A stretch of 64,000 nt of DNA from Chrysogorgia sp. JL179-B06 (lineage: Eukaryota; Cnidaria; Anthozoa; Scleralcyonacea; Chrysogorgiidae), in the NCBI GenBank assembly GCA_035772405.1, contig JAYKKM010000170.1, forward strand, positions 186,001-250,000. The letters run 5' to 3'. Numbering within the stretch: the first letter of the stretch is position 1; each line of letters opens with the position of its first letter. Below the pieces are notes generated by a model. That model made no database searches and had not been told where the DNA came from. It worked only from the letters and a program-made list of their open reading frames with translations. This document shows positions 12,049 to 24,423 of the stretch, piece by piece. The translations under genes and the position numbers were made by a program.

Positions 12049-12897
12049 CTTACTCGAGTAACATATTTTGAGAAAGTTTGATAGTGAAATTATGAGTGAG
12101 AAAGATTATTAGTGAGAAAGTAAGAAAGTACTGTAGAACATTTATCATTTATAGACCCAGAGCGAGGGTCTTTCCCCGAGGGAAATATCATCGCTGAGGG
12201 TAATATTTTGCCGAATCCCCCGAGCGGAGGGTCTATAAATGATATATTATACCGAAAAAATAGGCCACAGAAAAAATAGAAATACATTTTGTACCGTCTT
12301 TCTTTTTGGCGTTAGCGAAAAACTTCGCCAGACTTTTGTCGAGCATTTTTTATCTGCGAGTCCTTCGACATCCCCGACTGCGTCTGAAAATGTTTTTAGA
12401 GCATTTTTTGTTGCTTTATTGTATTTTTGCGTGTCTGCCGTTTAATATACGTGCAATTTGTTCGTCTTCTGACTCAATATTTGACAGGTTGTCTTCACTC
12501 TCGGCCATTTTAAGTGGGCATGAAATTTTCCCGCCATTTTCACGCATTGAGTCGTGCGTGTTGTCTCGCGTGGTCTACGCGAATATTGTTCCACCCGGGT
12601 GGAAAATAATGTTCCACCCCGTGTTGTCAAAAGGAATGCAGGCTCACTAAGTGATGACGTAAGGCGTGATATCGCGATTAATTTCCTGTTCACGTGGCAC
12701 AAACTGAGCTTTCTGATTGGACAATTTGAAGTCGAGGTATAATATTAGACGAATATACTGAAAATACCCTAACTAATTATCAGGCTCTTGGAAGAGCATT
12801 AGTGTCCTGATGGCCTTGGTTTGGCGTTTTTTTCCAACTGGTCTCAGTTGGGCCTACAAATAATTCACTATCAAACTTTCTCAAAATATATTACTCG
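12049..12897. mobile_element. ~850-bp element with 38-bp terminal inverted repeats
   Basis: CTCGAGTAACATATTTTGAG with downstream AAAGTTTGATAGTGAA at 12,053-12,091 is repeated inverted at 12,856-12,895. Inside is a second inverted pair, ATCATTTATAGACCC at 12,144 and GGGTCTATAAATGAT at 12,228. ORFs inside overlap on both strands and look non-coding. It lies in an intron between two exons of the DUF7869-like gene, consistent with a non-autonomous DNA transposon. Confidence 0.75.
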
Positions 12898-12944
12898 AGC
12901 CTGGTGTTTTGTACTGAGCAAGCATATCATTTATGTTACTGTAC

Positions 12945-13335
12945 CTTCTTAAATATATCTAGATGCACCAGTACTGCAAGAAAAGTTATAACAAACTGGT
13001 TTTTGTTTTCCCTCCAACAGTTGTCCATCTGAAGGTACAGTATGTCTGGTATTGTATCCATCCTCAAAAGAACATGTAATAAAATATTTATTGTTAAATT
13101 GCTGTCATGAGGCCACTGGTTTATGTGGAAATAACCAATTGTTCTCCTTCCATGATTAAGCACACCAGTAAGATGTGTTTTTAACCTCCAAGCACTGGCA
13201 TATGCTTTCATTTGGTTAAGCAGCTGTGGAATCATCAGCTTCATTTGGTCCATGCCATCTATTATCACACAAGCTATCTTGTTCGGGTGAGATTTTGCTT
13301 TTTGGCGATGGTGGTAATAGATTTCCCTTTCCTCC
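12945..13335 (-). CDS. DUF7869-like transposase-derived protein, core exon
   Basis: The exon encodes EEREIYYHHRQKAKSHPNKI, then ACVIIDGMDQ, RLKTHLTGVLNHGR, QWPHDSNLTINILL and ILYLQMDNCWRENKNQ, ending LDIFKK. I recognise this order as the family catalogued as DUF7869 in Pfam (name from memory), common in cnidarian and arthropod repetitive loci and likely an RNase H-like nuclease related to transposases. Asp residues in IIDGMDQ and LQMDN are candidate metal ligands. Acceptor ttgtag and donor gtacag give phases that match the exons at 14,401-14,522 and 11,743-11,848. Introns carry several insertions, yet no stop or frameshift is seen in the core exons, so the gene may be intact. Confidence 0.75.
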
Positions 13336-13419
13336 CTACAACATAAGATAAAGAAAAATTGCACAAGAATAGTTTTCTACCATTCCTGCTGAGGATAATT
13401 TTTATTTTATTCTGACTAA

Positions 13420-13725
13420 TGCCAGCCTTCCTAATCAGGTATTGAACCTGCAACACTGCAATTCTAGTGAAGTGCTCTGACCAGATGCTAATATACATTT
13501 TATGACAAAAACCAGGAGTTTTAAGTCACAAACCAGTTGTGAGAATGTTTGCATCAAGGCCTTCCAGCTGGGATAAAACCTGCAACCCTGATATTTAGGC
13601 TCTGTAACTCAGTGATCAGAGCATTGCACTAGAATTGCAAGGTAACAGGTTTGATTCCAGCTGGAAGGACTTTACCTGTATGTTGCATTTTTGTAACTGA
13701 CCCTGGTTTGGTCTTAAAATGTATT
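13420..13725. repeat. Old tRNA-derived SINE copies (both orientations)
   Basis: A diverged minus copy (13,425-13,490, TATTGAACCTGCAACACTGCA) precedes a plus copy at 13,596-13,720 (GTAACTCAGTGATCAGAGCAT, box A-like; GGTTTGATTCCAG, box B-like), followed by the same tail (GACCCTGGTTTGGTCTTAAAATGTA) as the young SINEs at 16.3-18.3 kb. The divergence shows these are older insertions of the same family. Confidence 0.7.
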
Positions 13726-13954
13726 TATTCGTACACTTATTCCTAGGCAGGTAGGAATGCCTGAAGGGCAGGTGTTCTGCAAGTTGGGAAAGACAAGAGG
13801 GTGCTGAATCAGTGTCGTGACGTCCAGTCTCTTCTCACCCAAAGAACACCTGTCCTGTACAAACGAGACTGTTGAACAAGTACCGGTACATGTATATACA
13901 GAATTGTAAAATATGTTGTCATGCGAACATTTCATCTTCATACCTTTTACCTCT

Positions 13955-14150
13955 GCTAAAGTGAGCTACTATTCACAAGAAATGACATCAAAGCAGGGAC
14001 ATGCAAAAACATTGCACGTTGATTCAGCAGTGAAATAAAAGGGAAGTTTGGGAATTGAGCAAATTTTGTCCAAACAGCCCTGTTTAAAGTCCAGAGCCAC
14101 TGCTTTGACATCATTTCCTGTGAATAGTAAATCAACTTTAGCAGGGAAAA
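13955..14150. mobile_element. Foldback element, ~195 bp
   Basis: GCTAAAGTGAGCTACTATTCAC and AAATGACATCAAAGCAG at 13,954-13,997 pair with CTGCTTTGACATCATTTCCTG and GTGAATAGTAAATCAACTTTAGC at 14,098-14,143. The arms are ~43 bp and imperfect; the loop has no gene. It lies in an intron. Confidence 0.65.
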
Positions 14151-14400
14151 GGCATGGAGATGAAATTATTTGAACGACAAGATATATTACATTTCTTCTT
14201 GGTAGAACCCAAAGATTATGAACATGTAAAATCCCCAAACCCCGGGTTGGTGGATTAACACAACCTCACTTTTAATAAAGCCACATGCCGGTAATGGTAG
14301 TTATTTTCCAATGGTGGGCATATTAATGGCATTCCACTATACGTACACACATAAGTTATCGATCTTATCCTTTATCTGAAATTTGCAGTATATACAGTAC

Positions 14401-14522
14401 CTTTGAAGCTCATTATGTTGTGTATACAACGTATCATAATATTTCCGTGCTACTTTATCCATGGTCTTCTGTTTCTCCTCCTTCAGTGTGACACAAATAT
14501 CACATTTTGTAAGACGTGTTAC
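14401..14522 (-). CDS. DUF7869-like gene, Cys-motif exon
   Basis: The open frame VTRLTKCDICVTLKEEKQ ends LYTQHNELQ with two bases left to complete an Arg codon with exon 12,945-13,335. Acceptor (ttttttag, 14,523 on) and donor (gtactg at 14,395-14,400) are both present. The CDIC pair followed by a helical charged stretch and then the HHR of the next exon matches the order seen in DUF7869-type proteins. This exon is too short to appear as a long ORF and is supported by phase on both sides. Confidence 0.7.
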
Positions 14523-14560
14523 CTAAAAAATAAGTAATAATTTATTTAATTAATTTATTT

Positions 14561-14601
14561 AAAATTCTTGGCAGTTTACCACCTTTTCACTTTGCTATAA
14601 T
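14561..14601. repeat. Penelope-element tail fragment in an intron
   Basis: AAATTCTTGGCAGTTTACCACCTTTTCACTTTGCTATA matches the 3' tail at 19,137-19,175 and 27,620-27,655. It is only ~40 bp, in the plus orientation, so it is a truncated insertion or captured fragment. Confidence 0.7.
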
Positions 14602-14694
14602 ATAATGTATGTACGGCCTTTAAAAGCAACAATATAAATTGGTACACAGTGGAAGCAACCTTATACTAAATTTACACAGAATACAATATAGTAC

Positions 14695-15074
14695 CTTTGG
14701 AATTGACACATCTCTAAAATCAATTTTCATCATCTTGCAGAACTGAGAATATGAAATGGATTCATCCGAAACAGCTTCCAGGTCTTCTGCCATGTATTGA
14801 TAGAGTATTCTGTAGTCCAGGTAGCAAGGTAGATGAATCCTTATATTATCAGGCATCTTATCACCAATTTTGTTGAATGATGAATTCATCCATGCCTTTG
14901 CTATAAAGGTTTTTGTCTTCCTCTTTTTTCTGCATGGGGTTACAATTTTGCAGTGGCCAGAATCATGCAATTTTATCAAATGGTGAAATCGTTTGTTTTC
15001 TATGCCATATATTGCTGTCCAGGCATCTTTACAAACTATATACCCACGTACTATTAAAAACATATTCTTTATCT
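14695..15074 (-). CDS. DUF7869-like gene, N-terminal exon
   Basis: Open frame with RGYIVCKDAWTAIYGIENKR, a basic linker (RKKRKTKTF), then IGDKMPDNIRIHLPCY and ISYSQFCKMMKIDFRDVSIPK. The xVCxxAWxxIYGI and IGDKMPxxxxIHLP blocks are typical of the N-terminal half of the family (from memory). Acceptor ttgtag lies at 15,075-15,080 on the minus strand and the donor is gtac at 14,691-14,694. It joins in phase 0 to exon 14,401-14,522. Confidence 0.7.
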
Positions 15075-15551
15075 CTACAAGAAAGGAAAGTTTGTTCATT
15101 AGAAATTATAGAAGTCTGAAAATCTTTCAAGAGAGGGGGCATTTTACAATACTTGCTGCATAGATGTATAATTTCTTTGTAGACTGTAGTTGAGTATCTA
15201 ACGACCAAAATGTGACATTGGTGATACCAAATTGAGTCACTGTATATAGTATTGCTGCCCTTATAACAACAACTGCCTTCCTGCCTGGAAAAGGATTATA
15301 ATGAAATTTTAACAATATCAATGTGATATTATTTTTGAGTTCTTGCAAACTTATACAAGTTTTTCTATACATGTTATAGGAATGTGCAAAACATGTTTTC
15401 TATTTCTTTTATGAAATATCCAGTAAAAATTGGGTAAAATATTAGTTTTCAGCCAATCACTGTTTGTTTTCAAAATGTTATTTTATAAACAGTACAGTAT
15501 CATCTGTTAAATGCTTAACTTCAGTCAACACACGACAATGAAGTCCAATAC

Positions 15552-15699
15552 CTGTTATTCTTATGATTAGTAATATATTCTAATATCCATTGTCTTTTTC
15601 CCTTCAATGAAAGTTGTTGCAAATCTTTTCTTGCTAAGATTAGCTGAGTATAGTCAACTTGAGATGCACATTTATTCTCACAGCAATAGAATGTGCGTA
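15552..15699 (-). CDS. Possible first coding exon of the DUF7869-like gene
   Basis: The open frame contains FYCCENKCASQVDYTQLILA then LKGKRQWILEYITNHKNN, with acceptor tttatctag and donor gtattg. Cys-rich start plus KxRxxWxxxYI is expected before the VCxxAW block. The phase does not join directly to exon 14,695-15,074, so an intermediate exon is needed; an open stretch at about 15,140-15,290 between splice-like signals is a candidate but is not convincing. No start codon is located, so the true N terminus is unresolved. Confidence 0.5.
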
Positions 15700-15701
15700 C
15701 T

Positions 15702-16190
15702 AGATAAACAAATAGATGTTGATATAATGTACAGTACTTCATAAATTAGTTCAAACTAAGCGAATTACTGTCGTGGCAATAGAAGAGTTCCTATAATAGT
15801 GTTGCAATTCAGTTTCTCCATCTGTATCCAGTATTCTAAGTCAGATCTGATGTGGAGTGACCTGAACACAGCACACAACTGTGAAGGTGACTTACTGTAT
15901 CTAAGTGAAGGGATTATTAACTACAATTAAAAGTAAGATTTTAAATATTAATACAATTTCAAATTAAATAGAAAGTAGCACTAGTGGGATTTCAGTCTCA
16001 GCTGCATTAATTTAGTAAAATAAAACCACACTGACAATGCATTTCAATTTATCTTTTGCACAGTAGTACCTTCATCAATGGAGATTAAATATGTTTTTTG
16101 TTCTTTGCTTGCTGGTGTATTATCTACAATACAGGTACATACAATTAGCTCATTGCAATAAATTTATTTCAATATACATATACACACACA
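15702..16190. other. AT-rich upstream region, no gene seen
   Basis: No protein-like frame or RNA gene. This may be upstream or promoter sequence of the minus-strand DUF7869-like gene. It ends in mixed (CA)n/(TA)n microsatellites at 16,180-16,260. Confidence 0.5.
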
Positions 16191-16340
16191 CATCTATATA
16201 TATATCTCTCTCTATATATATATATATATATATGTATTCTATATATATATTATATATGTATGTATTCTAACACTTGGTAATGCCGGGATAAGATTCTGGG
16301 TATATATATAGGTAATATTTGGCATTTCACTCGATCAAAC

Positions 16341-18285
<1,945 letters not shown>

Positions 18286-18369
18286 TCTTAGAAAGGACAT
18301 GTGTTACAGCGGGAACGGCCGTAAGAAAATGTTACCGCTGGTGCCGAGGTATATATATATATATATATA

Positions 18370-18765
18370 CCTCGCTGTAACACATGCCCTTTTCTCAATC
18401 CCACTACAGTTATTACTGCCCCCAAATTCGACCACACAATCCGTCATGCTTTTTCATGCACGTCCACCAACATAATTTATTGCATTTCTTGCGATAAATG
18501 CCCTAAAATCTACATCGGTGAAACTGGGCGACGCCTTTCAGACAGGTTTGCTGAATATCTTCGTTCCGTAAGGATCAATGATGGTGACAAACCTGTAGCC
18601 CGCCATTTCAACAGCTCCAAGCATTTGGTTTCAGACATTAAAGTCTGTGCCATCCTTCCCATTTCCGGTGGCAACGATAACCGCAAGCGGCAAGAGAAGC
18701 GTCTCATTTTTAAACTTGGCACCACACATCCTCTTGGTCTTAACGAACGTTTTTCTTTTATTTAA
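18370..18765 (+). pseudogene. Penelope-like element, GIY-YIG endonuclease C terminus
   Basis: The frame CNTCPFLNPTTVITAPK ... IIYCISCDKCPKIYIGETGRRL ends NERFSFI at a TAA (18,763). The IYCIxCxxCxKxYIGETGRxLxxRF block is the GIY-YIG nuclease signature, and the following RHFNSS, RKRQEKR and LGTTHPLGLNERF segments complete the domain. GIY-YIG nuclease fused to reverse transcriptase is diagnostic of Penelope-like elements (established). The reverse transcriptase is absent: upstream sequence stops at a (TA)n tract at 18,348-18,369, where the first ~20 bases (GCTGTAACACATGCCCTTTT) also occur inverted at 18,293. This is a 5'-truncated copy. Confidence 0.85.
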
Positions 18766-19019
18766 TTTCGTAAAAGTTTTTTGTCATTTTATTTTGCTTG
18801 GAACTTTTTATTATTAGCTTATGAACTTTTTATTATTAGCTTATGTTCATCCCTTTTCAAGTCTTTGTTTCTATTATTATCGCCTAATCCCCTTGAATAT
18901 TGGACCTGTCATTTATCCCACCCCCTCAGTCTCCTTATTGATCGACTGTAAAAATAGTAAATGACTTAACTTTTCCCATCTCATTAATTATTAGTTAGTT
19001 TATTTCCCGTGCATTTGAT

Positions 19020-19200
19020 TGGCTACTTTCTACCTGTGACACCCTTTTGGCATATATATATAAGCCCTATTTATTTTATTTCATTTCGTCTTACTCTGAT
19101 GAAGGGCTCCGCTCGAAACGTCAGTATCTCGTCACTAAATTCTTGGCAGTTTACCACCTTTTCACTTTGCTATATATTCAAAACACTGTCTACGCAGCAC
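19020..19200 (+). repeat. Penelope-like element 3' tail with hammerhead-like core
   Basis: Downstream of the GIY-YIG fragment: GACACCCTTTTGGCATATAT, then CTGATGAAGGGCTCCGCTCGAAACGTCAGTA at 19,098-19,128 and a conserved tail to TTTCACTTTGCTATATA. CTGATGA plus a short GGGC-TCC-GCTC hairpin plus GAAA is the catalytic-core layout of hammerhead ribozymes, which are known in Penelope-like elements. Stem I and the cleavage-site pairing are not convincing here, so the ribozyme call is tentative. More copies lie at 27,300-27,660. Confidence 0.55.
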
Positions 19201-19204
19201 TCTG

Positions 19205-19391
<187 letters not shown>

Positions 19392-19605
19392 AACATTTTT
19401 AGTCAGAGTCAACTGTATATACATCAAACTGTATATTATCAACTGTATATATATATACAGTGTATATATATATATATATATCTTCAGGCGAATCGCCTTG
19501 CGTGAAACTGACAGTTGCGGCTTTTATCATTTTAAGGTAAGACCACTTTCACATATATATATATATATATATAGTCTATCAGAAAGCGAGCCTTCACCAA
19601 AAGGT

Positions 19606-19762
19606 AGTTCCAAATAATTTACAAATATCAGCAAGGAACACTTCTTTTAAAAACTTTATTGACGTTTCGGGTACAGCCCTTCCAGAAAGGAAGGGCTGTA
19701 CCCGAAACGTCTATAAAGTTTTTAAAAGAAGTGTTCCTTGCTGATATTTGTAAATTATTTAG
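19606..19762. repeat. ~70-bp-arm hairpin of a second Penelope-type end
   Basis: AAATAATTTACAAATATCAG ... GACGTTTCGGGTACAGCCCTTCC is followed after 5 bases by its near-perfect complement (GGAAGGGCTGTACCCGAAACGTC ... CTGATATTTGTAAATTATTT). The GGGCTGTACCCGAAACGTC core resembles Penelope-type ends but differs from the 19,098 family. No coding content. Confidence 0.75.
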
Positions 19763-19883
19763 AAGGCCGCTAAGTCTAAACGGCCGCTAAAATACCGGAA
19801 GTTGCATTTTTCGCAACTGGTCCCGGTGTGGTCTTAAAATGTATGTATTCCAACACTCGAAATTTTCCTTCACCATAAATCCT

Positions 19884-19950
<67 letters not shown>

Positions 19951-22108
19951 TAGTATAGGGAGTGGGGGTTCTGAGACGGGTGGTGCGGGTGGTGCATTTT
20001 GCACCACCCATGACATCACTATTTCTAAGCATCTTAATTTATTTAAGCTTCTCTTTCACCTTTACGATCCCTAACCCTATTCTCGTGTACCTTTGGGACC
20101 TCTAACCTTAATCTAATTATTTATTCAGATTACGTCATTAAACCTTCAGTATCCCTAACCCTAGCTCGTGTACCTGTAGGACCCCAAACACTAATTGTTA
20201 GTATTCATTTTATTTGGCCTAATTATTATGCATATCGGTCTTCACTAACCCTAGTCCTCTTCCTCCGTCCCCCTATTTCCGATGGTATTACGTCATTATC
20301 AAAAGGTAGTCCCTTATTTATTTTAATAATATAAGAAACGCCTTTGTAATTATACACTTCGCCTCCCTACGACAATGTGAATGTGGGACATTAGGCAAAC
20401 CCGAGAGCAGCGCATGCGCCATGGATATGATATGGGATGAACTAAAGAGAGTAACGAAGAAGCATGTTATACCTTCAAAATAACTGGTGTCACGATCAAC
20501 GCAGTTTTATACCATGGTCTTTACGATCAATTTAGATTATCGACAGATCTACGAATATATGAACCAACAGAGATTTATACGATTGCCTCGTTGAAAAACC
20601 GGTCAGATATTCGATAGATCTACGCAAATATGAACCCGCTTTACGAAGGTTATGGAGGCGAGCATATTTTAAAAATCACGGAGTCGAATGAATCATAACG
20701 GCTTTTACGAATGTACCGGACTTTACGGCTTTACGAAGTTCATCAGTCTTCTAGTGTATAAAGTAGCGATTCCTTAGATTATCAAACCACTCGAGAAACC
20801 TTACGATGAACGAATTCAAACGTATTGATTTGCCCAAGCGAAATCAAACTTTACTATGCATTTATAGACGTTGGTGTATATTATAACAGCTATTAGATTA
20901 TTCAAGAGATTGACTTGTCAAACGAAGCGAAGGCTGAATGGACACGTACAATAGCGCGTGGGTCGTTAAGAGTCATTAGTGGCGCAACTCACAAATATTT
21001 GCATGTCTTGGGAATATTTAATTGATTTGAGGGTACACACTAGGATTTTATGGGTAAACGTTAGTCAATATGGGATAATGAGGAATATTTATCATCCCTG
21101 ACTTCGTATACGTATTTAGTGTTAAGAACGCCTCGCATCCCCTGTAGACTCCTAACCCTATTTCACCTTCATAACCCTAAATTTAATTATATTTGGAATA
21201 TCACAGATTTCAATTCCGACTCCTTGACTCTCACCGGGGGTTGTGCGATTGCTTAAGCGTTCGACTGAAGCTATGGATTCAGCGTTCGATTGAACCTGTG
21301 TTTTCATGGCATCTACAAACATATCAACCCTAATAATTTTAGCCGTATTATGGCTTATCTTGCTTTAGTATGCACAATTCCTATGAGGAAGAAACACTTC
21401 GGGAAATAGTGCGAAGAACTGTTCAAGATCTCAAACATATTGAATTGGAAAAAATATAAATTTAAACGGCATACGATTACAGCGTTGCTATGCTAATGCT
21501 TATACTGTTGATATTTGTATATTTCACTTGAGAGATGAACCCTAAAGATTTTGACCGAATTATCGCTTATCTTGCGTTAGGGTACAGGATTCCTATGAGG
21601 AAGAAACATTTCGGGAAACAGTGTGAAGAACGGTCGAAGATTTAAAATGTGTGGACATAGAAAAATATAAATTTAAATGGCATTACGTTCAAAGCGTTGC
21701 TATGCTGCCTATAGATAAGACAAATATTTCGCCTCAGAGCGTTCACTTAATGAGCCATTAAAAACTCGTTAAGGGAAAGAGAAAAGTGGCGCTCTTGGTA
21801 AAACAGAGAAGACATATGGTGAGTTTAATAATATTTATTTTCAGTCAAACGTGTATACATCGATAAGGTCAGCTTCTCATGAGAGTACAAATCTATAATA
21901 GTCATTATACGAACTTGTTGACTGAAAATCGGCTAGATCCGCTTCAATATACGCTTTTTCCCCTCGCGAAAAATAAAAAGTTGTCTCCTCGTCGGAGCTT
22001 TGCGAAGTGCTTTCGTCTCCCAGAATGTCTAGCTGTATTTCTTCGGTTCTCACATGAGTTTGTCCTATTGCCCATTGTCGATAGTGTTATCCATAACGGC
22101 TGCGTATG

Positions 22109-22360
22109 TCAACATTCGTCGCAAAAGAAATTCCTTTGATTTACAGCAGCATCAATACTTTCATCTTTGTCGTAGCCTTCTTCCTCTATTAAACGTTTCA
22201 TAGTTTTCCAAATCTTCCGATGAGTGCCATCTCGCCGAAGACCTTTTAACAATTTAAGATGTTTTTTGTATATTTTCATAAATTCCTTCACATATTCAGG
22301 TACCAAGGAATTATAAACATGTTTTGTGGCTTCTTCATAGATAATCCGGTTCCCCTGCAT
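22109..22360 (-). CDS. Foldback-element gene, second ORF (left arm)
   Basis: MQGNRIIYEEATKHVYNSLV continues to LKLLKGLRRDGTHRKIWKTM and GYDKDESIDAAVNQR. It overlaps the end of the zinc-finger ORF (22,335-22,763) by 26 bases in another frame. The same overlap is present in the right arm (24,827), so the frame change predates the arm duplication or is functional. A one-base deletion relative to the right arm (near 22,128) changes the C terminus to NFFCDEC here. The helical character and the DxTH..I..T..L pattern suggest a protein-interaction or nuclease-accessory domain; I do not recognise it with certainty. Confidence 0.55.
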   Translation of the reverse strand: MQGNRIIYEEATKHVYNSLVPEYVKEFMKIYKKHLKLLKGLRRDGTHRKIWKTMKRLIEEEGYDKDESIDAAVNQRNFFCDEC

Positions 22361-22763
22361 TGTTTAATTTATCAATCGATCCGTTACGTATAGGGTCCAT
22401 CTTTTGGTAAACTTCGTTTAATATAAATTCCCATGGATTGATGCCCTCTTCCTCCGATTCTTCATAATTTTCGCTACCTTCCTCATCTGTCAGTGTATGG
22501 TGTTCTTCCTCCGTCTCTTCTCCAGTTTCCTCGTCTGCGTAAGATTTCACACTTTGCCCCTCCAGCTCATCGTTTGTGTACAAGTCGTCATCTGTTTCAG
22601 AGGAATTACTTTTGAGAGATCCATTGACGTCAGGGATTGATTGTACAGAGTGACCTTCTCCATGGATGTTCTTCATATGACAATAAAGGTGCTCTTTTCT
22701 AGAAAGAGTCTTTCCACAAATGTCGCACTGATGAAACATCGTTACACATTCGCAATTGAACAC
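22335..22763 (-). CDS. C2H2 zinc-finger acidic protein of the foldback element (left arm)
   Basis: The 142-aa frame starts MFNCECVTMFHQCDICGKTL and contains one C2H2 finger (CDIC-x12-H-x4-H, residues ~13-34), then a strongly acidic middle (DDDLYTNDELEG, EETGEETEEEHH, YEESEEEG) and INPWEFILNEVYQKMDP. A DNA-binding finger with an acidic tail suggests a DNA-recognition protein of the element (inference). It is uninterrupted here, whereas the right-arm copy has a stop. The gene most likely continues into the overlapping ORF at 22,109-22,360 through a frame change. Confidence 0.65.
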   Translation of the reverse strand: MFNCECVTMFHQCDICGKTLSRKEHLYCHMKNIHGEGHSVQSIPDVNGSLKSNSSETDDDLYTNDELEGQSVKSYADEETGEETEEEHHTLTDEEGSENYEESEEEGINPWEFILNEVYQKMDPIRNGSIDKLNNAGEPDYL

Positions 22764-23240
22764 AGAATGAATCTAATTGCTATATTATCGATAATTTATA
22801 AGACATCTAACATGAATGGTTATAAACATCCCCCAACACCCCTAAAGCTCCCTCGTTACCCCTCAAACGCCCCCTAACTACCCCATTCAACCCTCATTCT
22901 CCCCCAACACCCCTCAAACTCCTCTCAATATCCCTCAAACGCCTCCAACACCAAATGTAAGCGCGAGGGTGGCCGAATGGTTAAGGTATTCGCAATTGAA
23001 CACAGAATGAATCTAATTGCTATATTATCGATAATTTATAAGACATCTAACATGAATGGTTATAAACATCTCCCAACACCCCTAAAGCTCCCTCAATACC
23101 CCTCAAACGCCCCCTAATTACCCCAAACAACCCTCATTCGCCCCAACACCCCTCAAACTCCCCTCAATATCCCTCAAACGCCTCCAACACCAAATGTAAG
23201 CGCGATGGTGGTGGCAGAATGGTTAAGGCGCTGGGCTTAA
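22752..23240. repeat. Tandem ~240-bp repeats with a tRNA-like 5' half
   Basis: The block ATTCGCAATTGAACACAGAATG ... CCTCCAACACCAAATGTAAG at 22,753-22,960 is repeated at 22,990-23,200. Each is followed by a tRNA-like GTGGCCGAATGGTTAAGG or GTGGCAGAATGGTTAAGG. The inner part contains repeated CCCCTCAAACGCCCCC motifs. The right arm has one copy (24,185-24,440). It forms the inner edge of the foldback arms. Confidence 0.75.
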
Positions 23241-23272
23241 AGTCCCAGAGAATGTGGGTTCGAACTCAGGAT
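23205..23272 (+). other. tRNA-Leu-like pseudogene
   Basis: GGTGGCAGAATGGTTAAGGCG (D-arm, box A), CTGGG-CTTAAAGT-CCCAG (anticodon arm with UAA) and GTGGGTTCGAACTC (T-arm, box B). The anticodon loop counts 8 bases rather than 7, the long variable arm expected of tRNA-Leu is missing and the acceptor stem does not pair well. It is therefore probably a tRNA-derived pseudogene or SINE head and not a working tRNA. Confidence 0.5.
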
Positions 23273-24184
23273 TCAATGATTCAATCTTAGGATTCAATGA
23301 TTCTATCTTAGGATTCAATGATTCAATCACTTTTTTTTTTTTTTGTTGTTGACTATATAGAATACATGATAAAACGGAGAAACCTCCCAATCACCCACCG
23401 AAAACATCCCCCGAAAATACCCCAAACGCCCCCGCCAAAACACCCCAAACGCCCCTGAAATCACCCCAAACGCCCCCCCCCCCCCCCGAAAAGACACAAA
23501 ACGTCCCGAAAACACCTCAAACGCCCCCGAAAACACCCCAAGGCCCTAAATACACCCCGAACGCCCCGACAACGCCCCAAACGCCCCCCCCGAAAACACC
23601 CCAAACGCCCCCCCCCCCCGAAAACACCCCAAACGCCCCCCGAAAACACCCCAAATGGCCCGGCGGGCCTTTTTCGTGGCCTTCTGGCCCGTTTGACAAA
23701 TACACCTACTACCCCCGCTCACCTCTATACTCTCCCTCTCAAATCACCCATCCACCCCTCAAATCGCCATATAGCTGACAGGTCCTACTGGTACACGAAC
23801 TAGGGTTAGGGATCCTGAAGGTTTAATGACGTAATCTGAATAAATAATTACTCAGTATGACGTAGTTCAAACCAGGGTTAGAGATCCCAAAGGTACACGA
23901 GCTAGGCTTAGAGGGAAGGAGCCTGGGAACGATGACGAATGAATAACTAAAAAGTTGAATATTCAATGAGGCGGCATCCCTCTGGTCCCTGGAGTGGGGG
24001 ATGACGTGTATGAATAAATAATTAGGGTTAAGGTTCCTCCAGGAAGACGAGAAGTCATGACGTAATCTCAAAATTCAAAATGATGTAATGAACATTTAAT
24101 GAGGCGGCATCCTTTTGTGATAACCCCCGATATGTCGATCAAAGGGATGCCGCCTCATTAAATGTTCATTACATGTTCATTATG
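23273..24184. repeat. Spacer of the foldback element: C-rich repeats and partial arm copies
   Basis: 23,390-23,660 is a degenerate tandem array of CCCCAAACGCCCCCGAAAACA-type units. 23,790-24,075 contains diverged copies of arm-end sequence (AGGTTTAATGACGTAATCTGAA, GGTACACGAGCTAGG) that also occur at 20,050-20,200 and 27,020-27,130. 24,085-24,172 is a near-perfect hairpin (AATGAACATTTAATGAGGCGG and its complement). No genes; glycine-rich frames opposite the C-rich array are artefacts. Confidence 0.7.
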
Positions 24185-24423
24185 TGTTCAATTGCGAATG
24201 CCTTAACCATTCGGCCACGCTCGCGCTTAAATTTGGTGTTGGAGGCGTTTGAGGGATATTGAGAGGAGTTTGAGGGGTGTTGGGGGAGAATGAGGGTTGA
24301 ATGGGGTAGTTAGGGGGCGTTTGAGGGGTAACGAGGGAGCTTTAGGGGTGTTGGGGGATGTTTATAACCATTCATGTTAGATGTCTTATAAATTATCGAT
24401 AATATAGCAATTAGATTCATTCT

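Noticed and set aside
15127..15372. 81-aa minus-strand ORF as an exon of the DUF7869-like gene
   Set aside because: An acceptor-like ccag is present, but the translated segment does not match the family and the phase joins are inconsistent.
23327..23705. Gly/Phe/Val-rich minus-strand ORFs
   Set aside because: Antisense of the C-rich tandem array in the foldback spacer; no stable single frame.
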